A DNA stretch of 64,000 nucleotides, from contig NZ_JACHKT010000001.1 in the NCBI RefSeq assembly GCF_014204325.1, forward strand, positions 1-64,000, given 5' to 3'. Below are positions 8,758-17,246 of the stretch, piece after piece. Made by a program: the position numbers and the translations under genes. The notes beneath the pieces were generated by a model. The model was not told the DNA's origin, made no database searches, and saw only the letters and a list, made by a program, of their open reading frames with translations. Source of the stretch: Arcicella rosea. GTDB taxonomy: Bacteria > Bacteroidota > Bacteroidia > Cytophagales > Spirosomataceae. Each line of letters begins with the position of its first letter. Position 1 is the first letter of the stretch.

Positions 8758-10542
8758 CTACTTTTTATCAACCATCATATAAACCGAACCATAAGCTGGT
8801 ACAATTACTTTGATACCTGTACCAGTAAGGGCAGCACGAGCTTTCAATGAAGCATAATCCGTTGGCCCACCAGCAGCACCTTTCGGGCCATTTCCATTCA
8901 CTAATACTTTTCTTGAAAATTCACCATTGTCGTTACTGCCTTCCAAACTGTACCAGTAATAGCGATTGCCCATCAAAAAGTTTTTGGTTTTTACTTCTAT
9001 CGTCAGCGGAACACTTGAAGTATTTAATAATGTAACATTTACCTGACCTGAGCTATAAGTTGAAGCATAGGTTTTGATGGCTGTTGCACCATTGCCAGTT
9101 ACGGCTGAAGAAACCAATCTATCACCAATCATTTTTTGGAAATAATACATGTGATGGAAAGAAGGACGAGGATTCCAGCGTGGGTCGTCGGCACTACCGC
9201 CATCGCTAAAAAGTCCGTGGTCGTTACCATTTTCCCAACCGTTTAGCAAGTCCCAACGAGCGGCCAAACCATATTTATTTTTAATGGCTTCACCTTGAAC
9301 AATGACAGCGAAAAGTCCACTTATATTCGATACTTGTTGTTTTAAATCCAAAGCCCACATATTCCATTCTGTAAAGGCAATAGGTTTTACTTCTCCACCA
9401 TTTTTAGTAATTTCATTGGTTACAAAACTCATCATCACCGCAGGAATATTCAGGGCTGAACTTAATATAGTAGCCGCATTAGATTTTTGTCCGAAGGGAG
9501 TAATATAATTATGGACAATGTAAAAATCTGCGTTGTTATTGATTTCAGGAATCAGGGTTGCATTCCAAGTTTTGGTCGTATTATTTTGCCAAGATTCAGT
9601 AACAGATTCTTGCATAACCGCTCCAATCTTAATTTTTGCACCAACTTCAGCTGCAGCTTTCCGCATGGAATCAGCATATACTTTAAAGTGCTGTGCATAT
9701 AATTTCCCCGTTAAAAATTCTGGTTGTCCGTCTTTATTTTTACTAACATCAATTCTATAACCAGCTTCCCAATCGGCATAATTTTCATTACCAATTTCCC
9801 AATATTGTGTTCTTCCTTTATCATAACGTACCCATTCAGCGGCTAAATGTGCGGCAGTTGCCACAGGATTAGCACTTGTGCCATAACGAGCAAAACCGTA
9901 ATTAATCGTAATGATTCCTTTGTTATTACTCTGTTTCAGCAAATCATAATAATTACTCAGAGAACCTCGCCAATTATCTTTTGTTTGTCCATAAAAAAAG
10001 AAAGCATCTACCAAAGCACCATCTTTATTCATGTGTTTGTCGGGTACTCCCCAGTCTTTCATGTATTGGGCGGCAGGTGTTTGTCTGCTATTATTATTTG
10101 GGTCTTGCACTGGCGAGGCATTCCAAAAATAGCCATCACTTCCGCTACCCGCAGGCCAGCGAATAATGTTTGGTTTGAGATTAGTAACATCCGTCACAAA
10201 ACTAGGTTGATCAACCAAAGTACCCATCCAAGTATTGGCATTATGACCAAAGATTTGTTGAGGTATTTTAGCAATAATATCCGAAGCATCAACCGTTACT
10301 GTCGTTAAGGCTTGTGTTGGTGCAGCAAAATCTGTATAAGCTGGAACAATGTAATTTTTAGCTTGCCAATCGTCCAAGAAAAAGCCAACAGTATTGGCAA
10401 TTTTTGGTTCAACAGGTGGAATAACTGTCACTGTTGTGGTGTCTTTAGGAACAGTAATGATATTTTCGTCTACCGTTTTTGAGCATGAAGAACCCAAAAT
10501 GATTGATAGTCCAAAACATAATATTGGATTAAAGCATTTCAT
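8758..10542 (-). CDS. Clan GH-A glycoside hydrolase lipoprotein (GH51/arabinofuranosidase-like)
   Basis: A lipobox GSSC (Cys20) makes this 594-residue enzyme a lipoprotein, probably at the surface or periplasmic face. Its TIM barrel shows IFGHNANTWMG, NIIRWPAGSGSDGYFW, the putative acid/base Glu253 in YWEIGNENYADWEAG and the putative nucleophile Glu392 in IAFTEWNMWALD. A small C-terminal beta-sandwich (VNVTLLNTSSVPLTIEV to VYMMVDKK) is typical of GH51/GH30-type enzymes. These features suggest an alpha-L-arabinofuranosidase or a related endo-acting enzyme, useful for a branched hemicellulose. It is the first enzyme gene after the binding-protein genes, separated from them by a terminator-like hairpin. 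Family number is uncertain. Confidence 0.75.
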   Translation of the reverse strand: MKCFNPILCFGLSIILGSSCSKTVDENIITVPKDTTTVTVIPPVEPKIANTVGFFLDDWQAKNYIVPAYTDFAAPTQALTTVTVDASDIIAKIPQQIFGHNANTWMGTLVDQPSFVTDVTNLKPNIIRWPAGSGSDGYFWNASPVQDPNNNSRQTPAAQYMKDWGVPDKHMNKDGALVDAFFFYGQTKDNWRGSLSNYYDLLKQSNNKGIITINYGFARYGTSANPVATAAHLAAEWVRYDKGRTQYWEIGNENYADWEAGYRIDVSKNKDGQPEFLTGKLYAQHFKVYADSMRKAAAEVGAKIKIGAVMQESVTESWQNNTTKTWNATLIPEINNNADFYIVHNYITPFGQKSNAATILSSALNIPAVMMSFVTNEITKNGGEVKPIAFTEWNMWALDLKQQVSNISGLFAVIVQGEAIKNKYGLAARWDLLNGWENGNDHGLFSDGGSADDPRWNPRPSFHHMYYFQKMIGDRLVSSAVTGNGATAIKTYASTYSSGQVNVTLLNTSSVPLTIEVKTKNFLMGNRYYWYSLEGSNDNGEFSRKVLVNGNGPKGAAGGPTDYASLKARAALTGTGIKVIVPAYGSVYMMVDKK

Positions 10543-10591
10543 AATTATGTCTATAAATTGGATAAAAGATAAAAAGTAAGGATGTTTGAAA

Positions 10592-10623
10592 AAAAATCCT
10601 TCTAAAAAGCTAGAAGGATTTTT
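10592..10623 (-). terminator. Internal terminator/attenuator in the polysaccharide locus
   Basis: AAAAATCCTTCTA (10592-10604) pairs perfectly with TAGAAGGATTTTT (10611-10623) around a 6-base loop, giving a U-tract in the minus-strand transcript. It starts 20 bases after the stop of the glycan-binding protein gene and about 50 bases before the next start codon. It should therefore split or reduce expression of the downstream hydrolases relative to susCD. Confidence 0.75.
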
Positions 10624-10642
10624 CTTTTGAGAGTGAAGTGAA

Positions 10643-11908
10643 TTATTTATTTGTTGTTCTTACGATACGCAGGTTATCGACTGCTATTGCTATTTTATCA
10701 ATATCACTATTTTGTGGTGTTGTATTATCGAAGAAGAAAACAAATTCAGCTCCGCCATTATTTCCATCAGCCCCAAGAATATCGCTAATTGAAGCCGCAG
10801 AAGTACCTGTACCATCGGCTGTTCTGAAATCGGTTAACGGAATAGTTACTGTTACCCAACCTTGAGTAGTATAAGCCCTTCCAGCGGTTCTCCAAGGTTC
10901 ATAACGAGCAGCGTAGTTTTTCCCATTGGCTTTAATCAAAAATGCACCAGAAGCCCAAGCTTGTTTTACATTAATTTCAAATTTCAATGAAAAATGTTCT
11001 ACTCTATTTGTTAAACTATCTTTACTCATCAAAGGATTTCTTAGATCAGTAGTTAACCACATGGCTCTTCCATCAGCATTCCACCAAGCATTATCTCCTG
11101 CTTTTGTCACTGAGTTTTTCTCAAAATAAGCATAAGAGCCATGCGCACCCGGATAGTCTGTCGTACTGTTTTTTACAAAAATATTCCACATCCAGTTTGC
11201 CCATTGTTTATCATCAAAATTAGCAAATACACTTGTTCCTGCATTCAAATTAAATGGTGATACTGTTTTAGCAATACCATATTTTGTTACAACTTGAAGT
11301 GGACCAGCAAGGGTTAAATTTGCAGGAACTTTTACTTCGATTTTGTCTCCTTCTTTCGTTGATTTAAAATCTGTTACTTCAATATTACCCGGGAAAATCA
11401 CTTTCTGAACTAATAAAAAGTTAGCTCCATAAACCGAAACGGTTGCACCAGGAAGTGCATTTTCATTATCTATCCAATAAATATTGGGTGGTGGTGGCAA
11501 TAACAAGAAATCATAAGATACTTCTCCATGACTAGTAACAATTCTAAGTTTATTAGAGACCGTCGCCATTGTTGCTTCTGTTGGGGCTTCTTTAGGAAGT
11601 CTAATAATTAAGTGTGTGTTAGTGTTGTAATTGGTATTGAAAGAAGCCTCATAATCATTAAAATACACTTTGATGATGCCTCCTAAATTTTCACCGTTAA
11701 TCACCAATAGTTTATCATCAGGGATTGTTGCGACAAATGTGCTGTCTTTATGTCTGGAAATAGTGTCTAAAAGATAGACTTTTTTGATGACGGGCGTTCC
11801 TGTAGATATAGGCTCTAGTTCGGAATCCTGACAAGAAGATAAAATAGCAAGCAAGACAACGAGTAATAATCCCAGCTTACCAAATATATGATTCATTGAT
11901 TTTTTCAT
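10643..11908 (-). CDS. Surface glycan-binding lipoprotein (SGBP-B-like, IPT/TIG domains)
   Basis: The 421-residue protein has a lipobox LSSC (Cys26) and no catalytic motifs. Two IPT/TIG-type Ig domains are visible: one from about 38 (TPVIKKVYLLD, LLVINGENLGGIIKVYFNDY) and one from about 140 (NIYWIDNENALPGATVSVYG, VTKYGIAKTVSPFNL). Residues from about 225 form a beta-sandwich that begins VFANFDDKQWANWMWN and is rich in Trp and Tyr, as expected of a glycan-binding face. This matches the surface glycan-binding protein B family, whose xyloglucan-binding members lie directly after susD. It is 68 bases after the susD homologue and would help capture the polysaccharide at the cell surface. Confidence 0.85.
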   Translation of the reverse strand: MKKSMNHIFGKLGLLLVVLLAILSSCQDSELEPISTGTPVIKKVYLLDTISRHKDSTFVATIPDDKLLVINGENLGGIIKVYFNDYEASFNTNYNTNTHLIIRLPKEAPTEATMATVSNKLRIVTSHGEVSYDFLLLPPPPNIYWIDNENALPGATVSVYGANFLLVQKVIFPGNIEVTDFKSTKEGDKIEVKVPANLTLAGPLQVVTKYGIAKTVSPFNLNAGTSVFANFDDKQWANWMWNIFVKNSTTDYPGAHGSYAYFEKNSVTKAGDNAWWNADGRAMWLTTDLRNPLMSKDSLTNRVEHFSLKFEINVKQAWASGAFLIKANGKNYAARYEPWRTAGRAYTTQGWVTVTIPLTDFRTADGTGTSAASISDILGADGNNGGAEFVFFFDNTTPQNSDIDKIAIAVDNLRIVRTTNK

Positions 11909-11976
11909 TTTCTATGAGAATTTATCAAAGGAGAGGAAGCCTCTCCTTTCAATGTTGTTACAATTGATACTTGAAA

Positions 11977-13611
11977 CTAAAACTTGTAAGGCACTGGCGG
12001 TTTCAATAAGTTTGGTGCCATTGCTATTTCAGTATCAGGATATGGCAAAAACATCGTTGCATCGTTTACTGTAAATGAGCGTGGCACTAAAATGGTTGTC
12101 GTAAATTCACGAATTCTACCATTCGCATAAGTACCTGGCTTGATGTCGATTTTATATTCTCCTTTTTGTTGAGCGTTGATAATTGCTTTCGCTTTCGTCG
12201 GATTGTAATAATATAAGCGAATAATATCGTACCAAGCATCACCTTCAACAGCAAATTCGTAGCGACGTTCATGTAAAATTTTATCAATATTGATAGAAGT
12301 CACTGAAGGTAAACCTGCTCTGTTTCTTACTGCATTAAAGTACTTCAATGCCTCTGGGTCTGTTGTAGTAGTATTATTTCCTAAAATAGCTTCTGCATAA
12401 ATAAAATACACATCTGCCAAACGTTGCATATAAGTATTGTTTCCAGTAGCTTGTACTTGCCCACCGCCATTATCCTCTGGTGTACCAACAATGTACTTTT
12501 TGAAGTGAGCAATATTACTGTAAGTACTTGCATTTGGAATTGGCTGTGCCCATCCTCCACCTTTTCTGTTTAATTCAGGATAATAGTCACCTGGGAACAT
12601 ATAAGTAGCTTTTCTACGAATAGAGTCGATTGGATCTAGGTTTAATACATAATCTGCCGAAGCACCATGCCCGCCACCCCAACCATCGGAACCACCTGTA
12701 ATAGTACTATTTGCTGCAAATTGTGATTGAAAAGTATTGCCTACACCCCAAGGCTCACGCAAACCAATCCACTGTAAACCAAATAATTGTTCTGAGTTAT
12801 TATTGCTTTTTGTAAAAAATAAGTCAGCATAATTATCCATCAATTTATAGGGACTGTTCATGATTACATCTTTGGCATAATACTTAGCACTATCCAAATA
12901 CATTTGGTTACGCTGTCCGTTTGTTGAATTTAAACCTGAGCGAGTCAAGTAAAATCTTGCTAACATTCCTTTTGCAGAGTACTTCGTCAAACGCCCCGAT
13001 GTAGAAGTAACAGGAAGATGAGCAATAGCATATTGCATATCACGAATAGCAAATTCCCAAACACTTTCTACCGTATTTCTTGATAAAGTAGTATCAGCAC
13101 CTTGTTTGAGGTTATCTGTAATAATGGGTACTGGTCCCCAGTTTTGTACTAAAAAAGAATAGGCTAAACCACGCATATAACGAGCCTCACCCAAAGCTGT
13201 ATTCTTTGCAAGTGTGGAAACTGCGGGTTTTGAATAATTGTCGATATTGTAAATCAACACATTAGATTGTGCTATGATATTATAAAATGACGACCAAGAA
13301 TCCTTCAAAGCACCGTTGGTATTTGAAACAGCAAACGAACAAAATTGAAGCCAGTCAGCTACGTAAGGAGTAAAGAAGTTTCCTCCACGCCCATCACCAA
13401 AAGCTAATAAAGATTGTCCGTTTGCGCCTGCCCAAACTTGGTTATACAAAGCACTTGATGAAGTAGATAATTCAGCATCATTATTAAAAAAAGTACCTGC
13501 GGTAAGGTTACTTAATGGCGGTCTTTCTAAGAAATCCTCCTTACAACTACTTGCCAGCCCACAAATAGTTAAGAATAAGAATATGTATTTTAAAAAATTA
13601 TATTTTTTCAT
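11977..13611 (-). CDS. SusD/RagB family nutrient-binding lipoprotein
   Basis: A lipobox SSC (Cys23) followed by the typical KEDFLERPPLSNLTAGTFF opening, TPR-like helical middle part (EARYMRGLAYSFLVQNWGPVPII) and the C-terminal RRYEFAVEGDAWYDIIRLYYYN identify a 544-residue SusD homologue. It caps the SusC pore at the outer surface and binds oligosaccharides before TonB-driven import. The gene follows the susC homologue by 36 bases and certainly forms an operon with it. The acidic and Gly-rich stretches around 290-320 (GGSDGWGGGHGASADYVL) probably form surface loops. Confidence 0.95.
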   Translation of the reverse strand: MKKYNFLKYIFLFLTICGLASSCKEDFLERPPLSNLTAGTFFNNDAELSTSSSALYNQVWAGANGQSLLAFGDGRGGNFFTPYVADWLQFCSFAVSNTNGALKDSWSSFYNIIAQSNVLIYNIDNYSKPAVSTLAKNTALGEARYMRGLAYSFLVQNWGPVPIITDNLKQGADTTLSRNTVESVWEFAIRDMQYAIAHLPVTSTSGRLTKYSAKGMLARFYLTRSGLNSTNGQRNQMYLDSAKYYAKDVIMNSPYKLMDNYADLFFTKSNNNSEQLFGLQWIGLREPWGVGNTFQSQFAANSTITGGSDGWGGGHGASADYVLNLDPIDSIRRKATYMFPGDYYPELNRKGGGWAQPIPNASTYSNIAHFKKYIVGTPEDNGGGQVQATGNNTYMQRLADVYFIYAEAILGNNTTTTDPEALKYFNAVRNRAGLPSVTSINIDKILHERRYEFAVEGDAWYDIIRLYYYNPTKAKAIINAQQKGEYKIDIKPGTYANGRIREFTTTILVPRSFTVNDATMFLPYPDTEIAMAPNLLKPPVPYKF

Positions 13612-13647
13612 TTTCTTGATGTTTAAACTTGATAAAATGTACGTTGA

Positions 13648-16600
13648 TTAAAAGTCTGCCGACAAGCTAAAAGTGTACATTCTTGAAGAAGGATAACGAC
13701 CGTTATCAAAACCAGGAACGTTTGCAGCATTTCCTACTTCTGGGTCATAACCTGTATATTTGGTAATTGTAAAAGCATTTTGAACACCCGCCGTCAAACG
13801 TAAACCATTGATTGGCAAGTATTTTTTTAGAATTGCTTTCGGTAAATTATAAGTCAACGTGATGTTTTTAGCACGTAAATACGAACCATCTTCGATAAAC
13901 TTATCTGTAGCACGGTTATTACCGTTTGGTGTATTACCTACTCTTGGAACGCTCGTTCCTGGATTCAACAATTGTGCTGTTTCGTCAAAGCTACTTGGTC
14001 TGGCAAAATTGATTACTTCTTTGTAAGCACCACGGATAAGATTGGTAAAGCCTGAATTATTTAATTTCAATTGGTTGAATATTTGATTTCCATAAGTTCC
14101 TTGCATAAAAATTGTCAAATCGAAATTTCTGTAAGAGAAACTATTATTAATACCAAAAGTGAATTTTGGCCAAGGATTTCCAATAATCGTTCTATCTGGA
14201 GAATCAATTACACCGTCACCATCTACATCTACAAATTTAACATCACCGACCCAAACGCCAGTTTCACTACGTGGTATGTCTTTTGGAATTGGACTGTTAA
14301 CCAACTCTTGATAATTTTGAAAAATTCCTGCATACTTATACGCATAAAACTGCCATAATGGTTGACCAATATCTGAGCGAGAAATTACATCAGTAAACCA
14401 AGGTTTACGACTTGCAAAGGCTCTTTCTGTGTTCAGTTTTAATAATTTATTTCTATCAAATGAGATATTGAAACCACTTTTCCAAGTTAATGAACCTGTT
14501 GATTTTCCTTCAATTGGTACAGTATTTACTGAAATACCAAGTCCTTTGTTTTCCAAATCACCAAGGTTTACAACAGGTGCAGCAATTGCACCTGTACCAG
14601 TTGTTCCAGCATAAGCAGGTAATGGTAATTCAGTGATTAGGTTACTGGTTTTTCTTAAATAAGCATCAAAAACGATTTGAACTCTATTTTTAAAGGCATG
14701 CAAATCAAACCCGATGTTATAAGATTGGGTACTTTCCCATTTCAAATCTGGGTTAGCGAAATTGGCAGCTAAAAAGCCCTGACCTGTTTGTGTTGGAATG
14801 GCATTCAATGCTGCATAAATTGGTTTACCATAGTACTGATTACCAGTTGACCCCATTTCTACTCTTAGTTTCATTTCATCTATCGAACTTACACTTTTCA
14901 TAAAACTCTCTCTTGATACAATCCAAGCAGCAGAAACTGATGGGAAGAATCCCCAACGATTGTTCGGTCCAAAATTTGAAGAAGCATCAGCTCTATAAGT
15001 TGCTTGGACAATGTACTTATCATCAAAAATATAGCCTAAACGAGTAAAGTATGATTCTTGTGAACTGGCATCTCTATAACTATCTGTGATTGCTGTACTT
15101 TTAGTTCCTGCTGATAATTCTGGGATATTATTACTTGTAAATCCTGTTACACTTCCCGATAAATTCTCAGAGAAACCATACTGCGATTCATGACCAACAG
15201 TTACATTAATATCATGTTTCTGAAATCTTTTCGAATAATTTAAACGCTGGTTTGTACTCCAATAATAACTATTTCCAGCAATTCTTCTTGATGAGGTAAC
15301 AGGGTTAGTTGCACCTATTGTGATATTGTTTACTCCAAATTGATATGAAGGATTAAATATTGCTCTGGTATCATTCCCATAAGTACCATTAAATTCTGCA
15401 TGGAAAACAAAATCTTTCAAGAAAGTTAAATCAGCATAAATAGCACCGAAGGTACTTATACGTTTATAAACGTTACTATTGGTATAAGCTAAAGCAACAG
15501 GATTGGTCACAAAAACATACGATGGCGTATTGGGTGTAACGTTTTGTGGGCCACCCCAAGAACCGTCGCCATTTTTAAGCGGAGTAGCAGGTGATTGTTG
15601 AATAGCTGTACTAATAATTTGATCGTCACCAATAGATAGATTCTCGTTTGTACCTGAAAGCGATAAATTTGTACCAACCTTTAAATAACTACGTAATTTA
15701 TTTTCAACGTTCAATCTCAACGATTTTCTATCAAAGCCAGAATTGGGTGCTAACCCTTCTTGATTTAATAATTCAACTGAGAGATAATACGTAGTTTTAT
15801 CATTTCCTCCACTCAATGAAAGTTGTTGTTTTTTCATCGCAGCAGTTTTGAACAAAGCTGTTTGCCAGTTTGTTCCTTCTCCTAAAATAGAAGGATCTGC
15901 AAACTCCGCTTGACGACCATAACCAGAAACATCTGCCCAAGCATTGCTGTAGATTGCGTACTCTCTCAAGTTCATTACTGGCAATTGATTCGGTAGTGTC
16001 TGGAAATTGTACATACTCGTAAAGTTGATTCTTGTATCACCAGCCTTACCTTTTTTAGTAGTAACTACAATTACACCATTGGATGCTTTAGAACCATAGA
16101 TTGACTGTGCAGAAGGCCCTGTCAGCACGTTCATCGACTCAATATCATCTGGATTTAAACTTGCTAGAATGTTTGATTGTCCGTCAGATTCTGTATTGTT
16201 TGGAGGAACAATTTGTACTCCATCAATCACATACATCGGCTGAGTATTTCCATTGATTGAAGAAACTCCACGGATGTAAACAGAAGATGCTCCTCCGGGT
16301 TTACCAGAGTTACTTGCTACATATACGTTTGCTGCACGTCCTTGTAAAGCTTGGTCTAGTGAAGTATTGACAGTTCTTTTAATTTCAGATTCTCCAATAT
16401 TAGTTTGAGAGCCTGACAGATAACGAGTTTTCTGTGAACCATAACCAACTACAACTACTTCATCTAAAGATGAAATATTCTCAACCAAGGTTATATTGAT
16501 TTTTAGTCTCCCAGCAACTTTTACTTCTTGAGAAGAATAACCTACCGAAGTTATCAGTAAAGTTGCGTTACTCCCAGCTTCAATACTAAATTCACCTAAA

Positions 16601-16833
16601 GCATTAGCAGTACTACCAGCAGTAGTTCCTTTTACTAAAATACTTGCTCCTGGAACGGGTTGATTATCCTGACTAGAGACAATCTTACCTGTGATTTTCT
16701 GTAATTGAACAGTCGCTTTCTGTGCTGAGATTTCGTTTATTTGAAAAACAAACATCAACAACATAAATAACAATTTGATTGATAAATTTTTGCCCACTTT
16801 GGGTGGACTACTGCTTTGGAAAGTTGTTTTCAT
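13648..16833 (-). CDS. SusC/RagA family TonB-linked outer-membrane transporter
   Basis: The 1061-residue protein has an N-terminal signal region (about 1-38), a CarboxypepD_reg-like domain (ITGKIVSSQDNQPVPGASIL to ITLVENISS), the linker SLDEVVVVGYGSQK that serves as TonB-box region, a plug domain (LQGRAANVYVASNSGKPGG, VYIRGVSSINGN, YVIDGVQIVPP) and a long beta-barrel ending in an aromatic residue (SLSADF). It imports oligosaccharides across the outer membrane with the SusD homologue encoded next. It is the first gene of the seven-gene minus-strand locus. The upstream region holds two palindromes that are good operator candidates. Confidence 0.95.
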   Translation of the reverse strand: MKTTFQSSSPPKVGKNLSIKLLFMLLMFVFQINEISAQKATVQLQKITGKIVSSQDNQPVPGASILVKGTTAGSTANALGEFSIEAGSNATLLITSVGYSSQEVKVAGRLKINITLVENISSLDEVVVVGYGSQKTRYLSGSQTNIGESEIKRTVNTSLDQALQGRAANVYVASNSGKPGGASSVYIRGVSSINGNTQPMYVIDGVQIVPPNNTESDGQSNILASLNPDDIESMNVLTGPSAQSIYGSKASNGVIVVTTKKGKAGDTRINFTSMYNFQTLPNQLPVMNLREYAIYSNAWADVSGYGRQAEFADPSILGEGTNWQTALFKTAAMKKQQLSLSGGNDKTTYYLSVELLNQEGLAPNSGFDRKSLRLNVENKLRSYLKVGTNLSLSGTNENLSIGDDQIISTAIQQSPATPLKNGDGSWGGPQNVTPNTPSYVFVTNPVALAYTNSNVYKRISTFGAIYADLTFLKDFVFHAEFNGTYGNDTRAIFNPSYQFGVNNITIGATNPVTSSRRIAGNSYYWSTNQRLNYSKRFQKHDINVTVGHESQYGFSENLSGSVTGFTSNNIPELSAGTKSTAITDSYRDASSQESYFTRLGYIFDDKYIVQATYRADASSNFGPNNRWGFFPSVSAAWIVSRESFMKSVSSIDEMKLRVEMGSTGNQYYGKPIYAALNAIPTQTGQGFLAANFANPDLKWESTQSYNIGFDLHAFKNRVQIVFDAYLRKTSNLITELPLPAYAGTTGTGAIAAPVVNLGDLENKGLGISVNTVPIEGKSTGSLTWKSGFNISFDRNKLLKLNTERAFASRKPWFTDVISRSDIGQPLWQFYAYKYAGIFQNYQELVNSPIPKDIPRSETGVWVGDVKFVDVDGDGVIDSPDRTIIGNPWPKFTFGINNSFSYRNFDLTIFMQGTYGNQIFNQLKLNNSGFTNLIRGAYKEVINFARPSSFDETAQLLNPGTSVPRVGNTPNGNNRATDKFIEDGSYLRAKNITLTYNLPKAILKKYLPINGLRLTAGVQNAFTITKYTGYDPEVGNAANVPGFDNGRYPSSRMYTFSLSADF

Positions 16834-16962
16834 TGTAAAGAATTTATTGGGTATAATGTATTTGAATTATTAGAGTAAATTGGAACACTTAAAAAAGTTG
16901 AATTTTATATCGGGATAGTATAAAAAATAATAGCACAAAATTGGGTTTAATTTGTACTATAT

Positions 16963-16985
16963 AAATCAGGGCTTTCCCCTGATTT
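16963..16985. promoter_or_regulatory. Candidate operator, palindrome 1 upstream of susC
   Basis: AAATCAGGG-CTTTC-CCCTGATTT has perfect 9-bp arms and lies about 130 bases upstream of the susC start codon. Its GGG-(4 to 5 bases)-CCC core is repeated in the neighbouring palindrome at 16992. No adjacent T-run supports a terminator, so a regulator site is more likely. Confidence 0.5.
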
Positions 16986-16991
16986 AAAAAT

Positions 16992-17007
16992 CAAGGGTTT
17001 ACCCTTG
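16992..17007. promoter_or_regulatory. Candidate operator, palindrome 2 upstream of susC
   Basis: CAAGGG-TTTA-CCCTTG has perfect 6-bp arms and sits 6 bases beyond the first palindrome. A degenerate relative, AAAGG-TTTAA-CCCTTG, is found 55-70 bases upstream of the LruC lipoprotein start. The shared form suggests a common transcription factor, though none is known to me for this motif. Confidence 0.45.
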
Positions 17008-17098
17008 GTTTTTGACAAAAAAGACAAGATTTACTTTGGCAAAGAAGTATTAGGTGCCATAAAAGACGAATTGCAGAAAAATACAAAAATTACCTTTT

Positions 17099-17161
17099 CT
17101 GTAGCACGAGTTTCCAACTCGTAAAAGATTTGAACGGACGAGTTAGAAACTCGTGTTACAG
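17099..17161. repeat. Dispersed paired-hairpin repeat
   Basis: The 63-bp element starts CTGTAGCACGAGTTTC and ends GAAACTCGTGTTACAG, which are inverse to each other but for one position. Each half is itself a hairpin (ACGAGTT-tcc-AACTCGT and ACGAGTT-aga-AACTCGT). The left half is repeated in the element at 42262-42338. Confidence 0.75.
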
Positions 17162-17182
17162 GCTGTAATTATAGCTTAAAAC

Positions 17183-17227
17183 AAAAAAATCCCACAAGCG
17201 ATATGATATTGCTTGTGGGATTTTTTT
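17183..17227 (-). terminator. Terminator of the sugar isomerase-like gene
   Basis: A 17-bp stem (AAAAAAATCCCACAAGC and GCTTGTGGGATTTTTTT) around an 11-base loop lies 20 bases after the stop codon of the minus-strand gene, with a T/A tract on each side. Confidence 0.85.
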
Positions 17228-17246
17228 TAAATTATTTGATTAACTA

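Larger units (their letters stand above)
16834..17246. other. Control region of the polysaccharide locus
   Basis: This 413-base gap holds the susC promoter region, two stacked palindromes (16963-17007), an inverted-repeat element (17099-17161) and the terminator of the gene that ends at 17247. No reading frame in it looks coding. The stretch 17020-17098 shows nothing I can name. Confidence 0.6.

Noticed and set aside
9847-10308. 153-codon plus-strand frame
   Set aside because: Antisense shadow of the GH-A lipoprotein hydrolase gene, with Ile/Cys-rich nonsense composition.
16963-17007. Terminators upstream of susC
   Set aside because: The palindromes lack a U-run on the susC-side strand and lie too far from the next upstream stop codon, which has its own terminator at 17183-17227.
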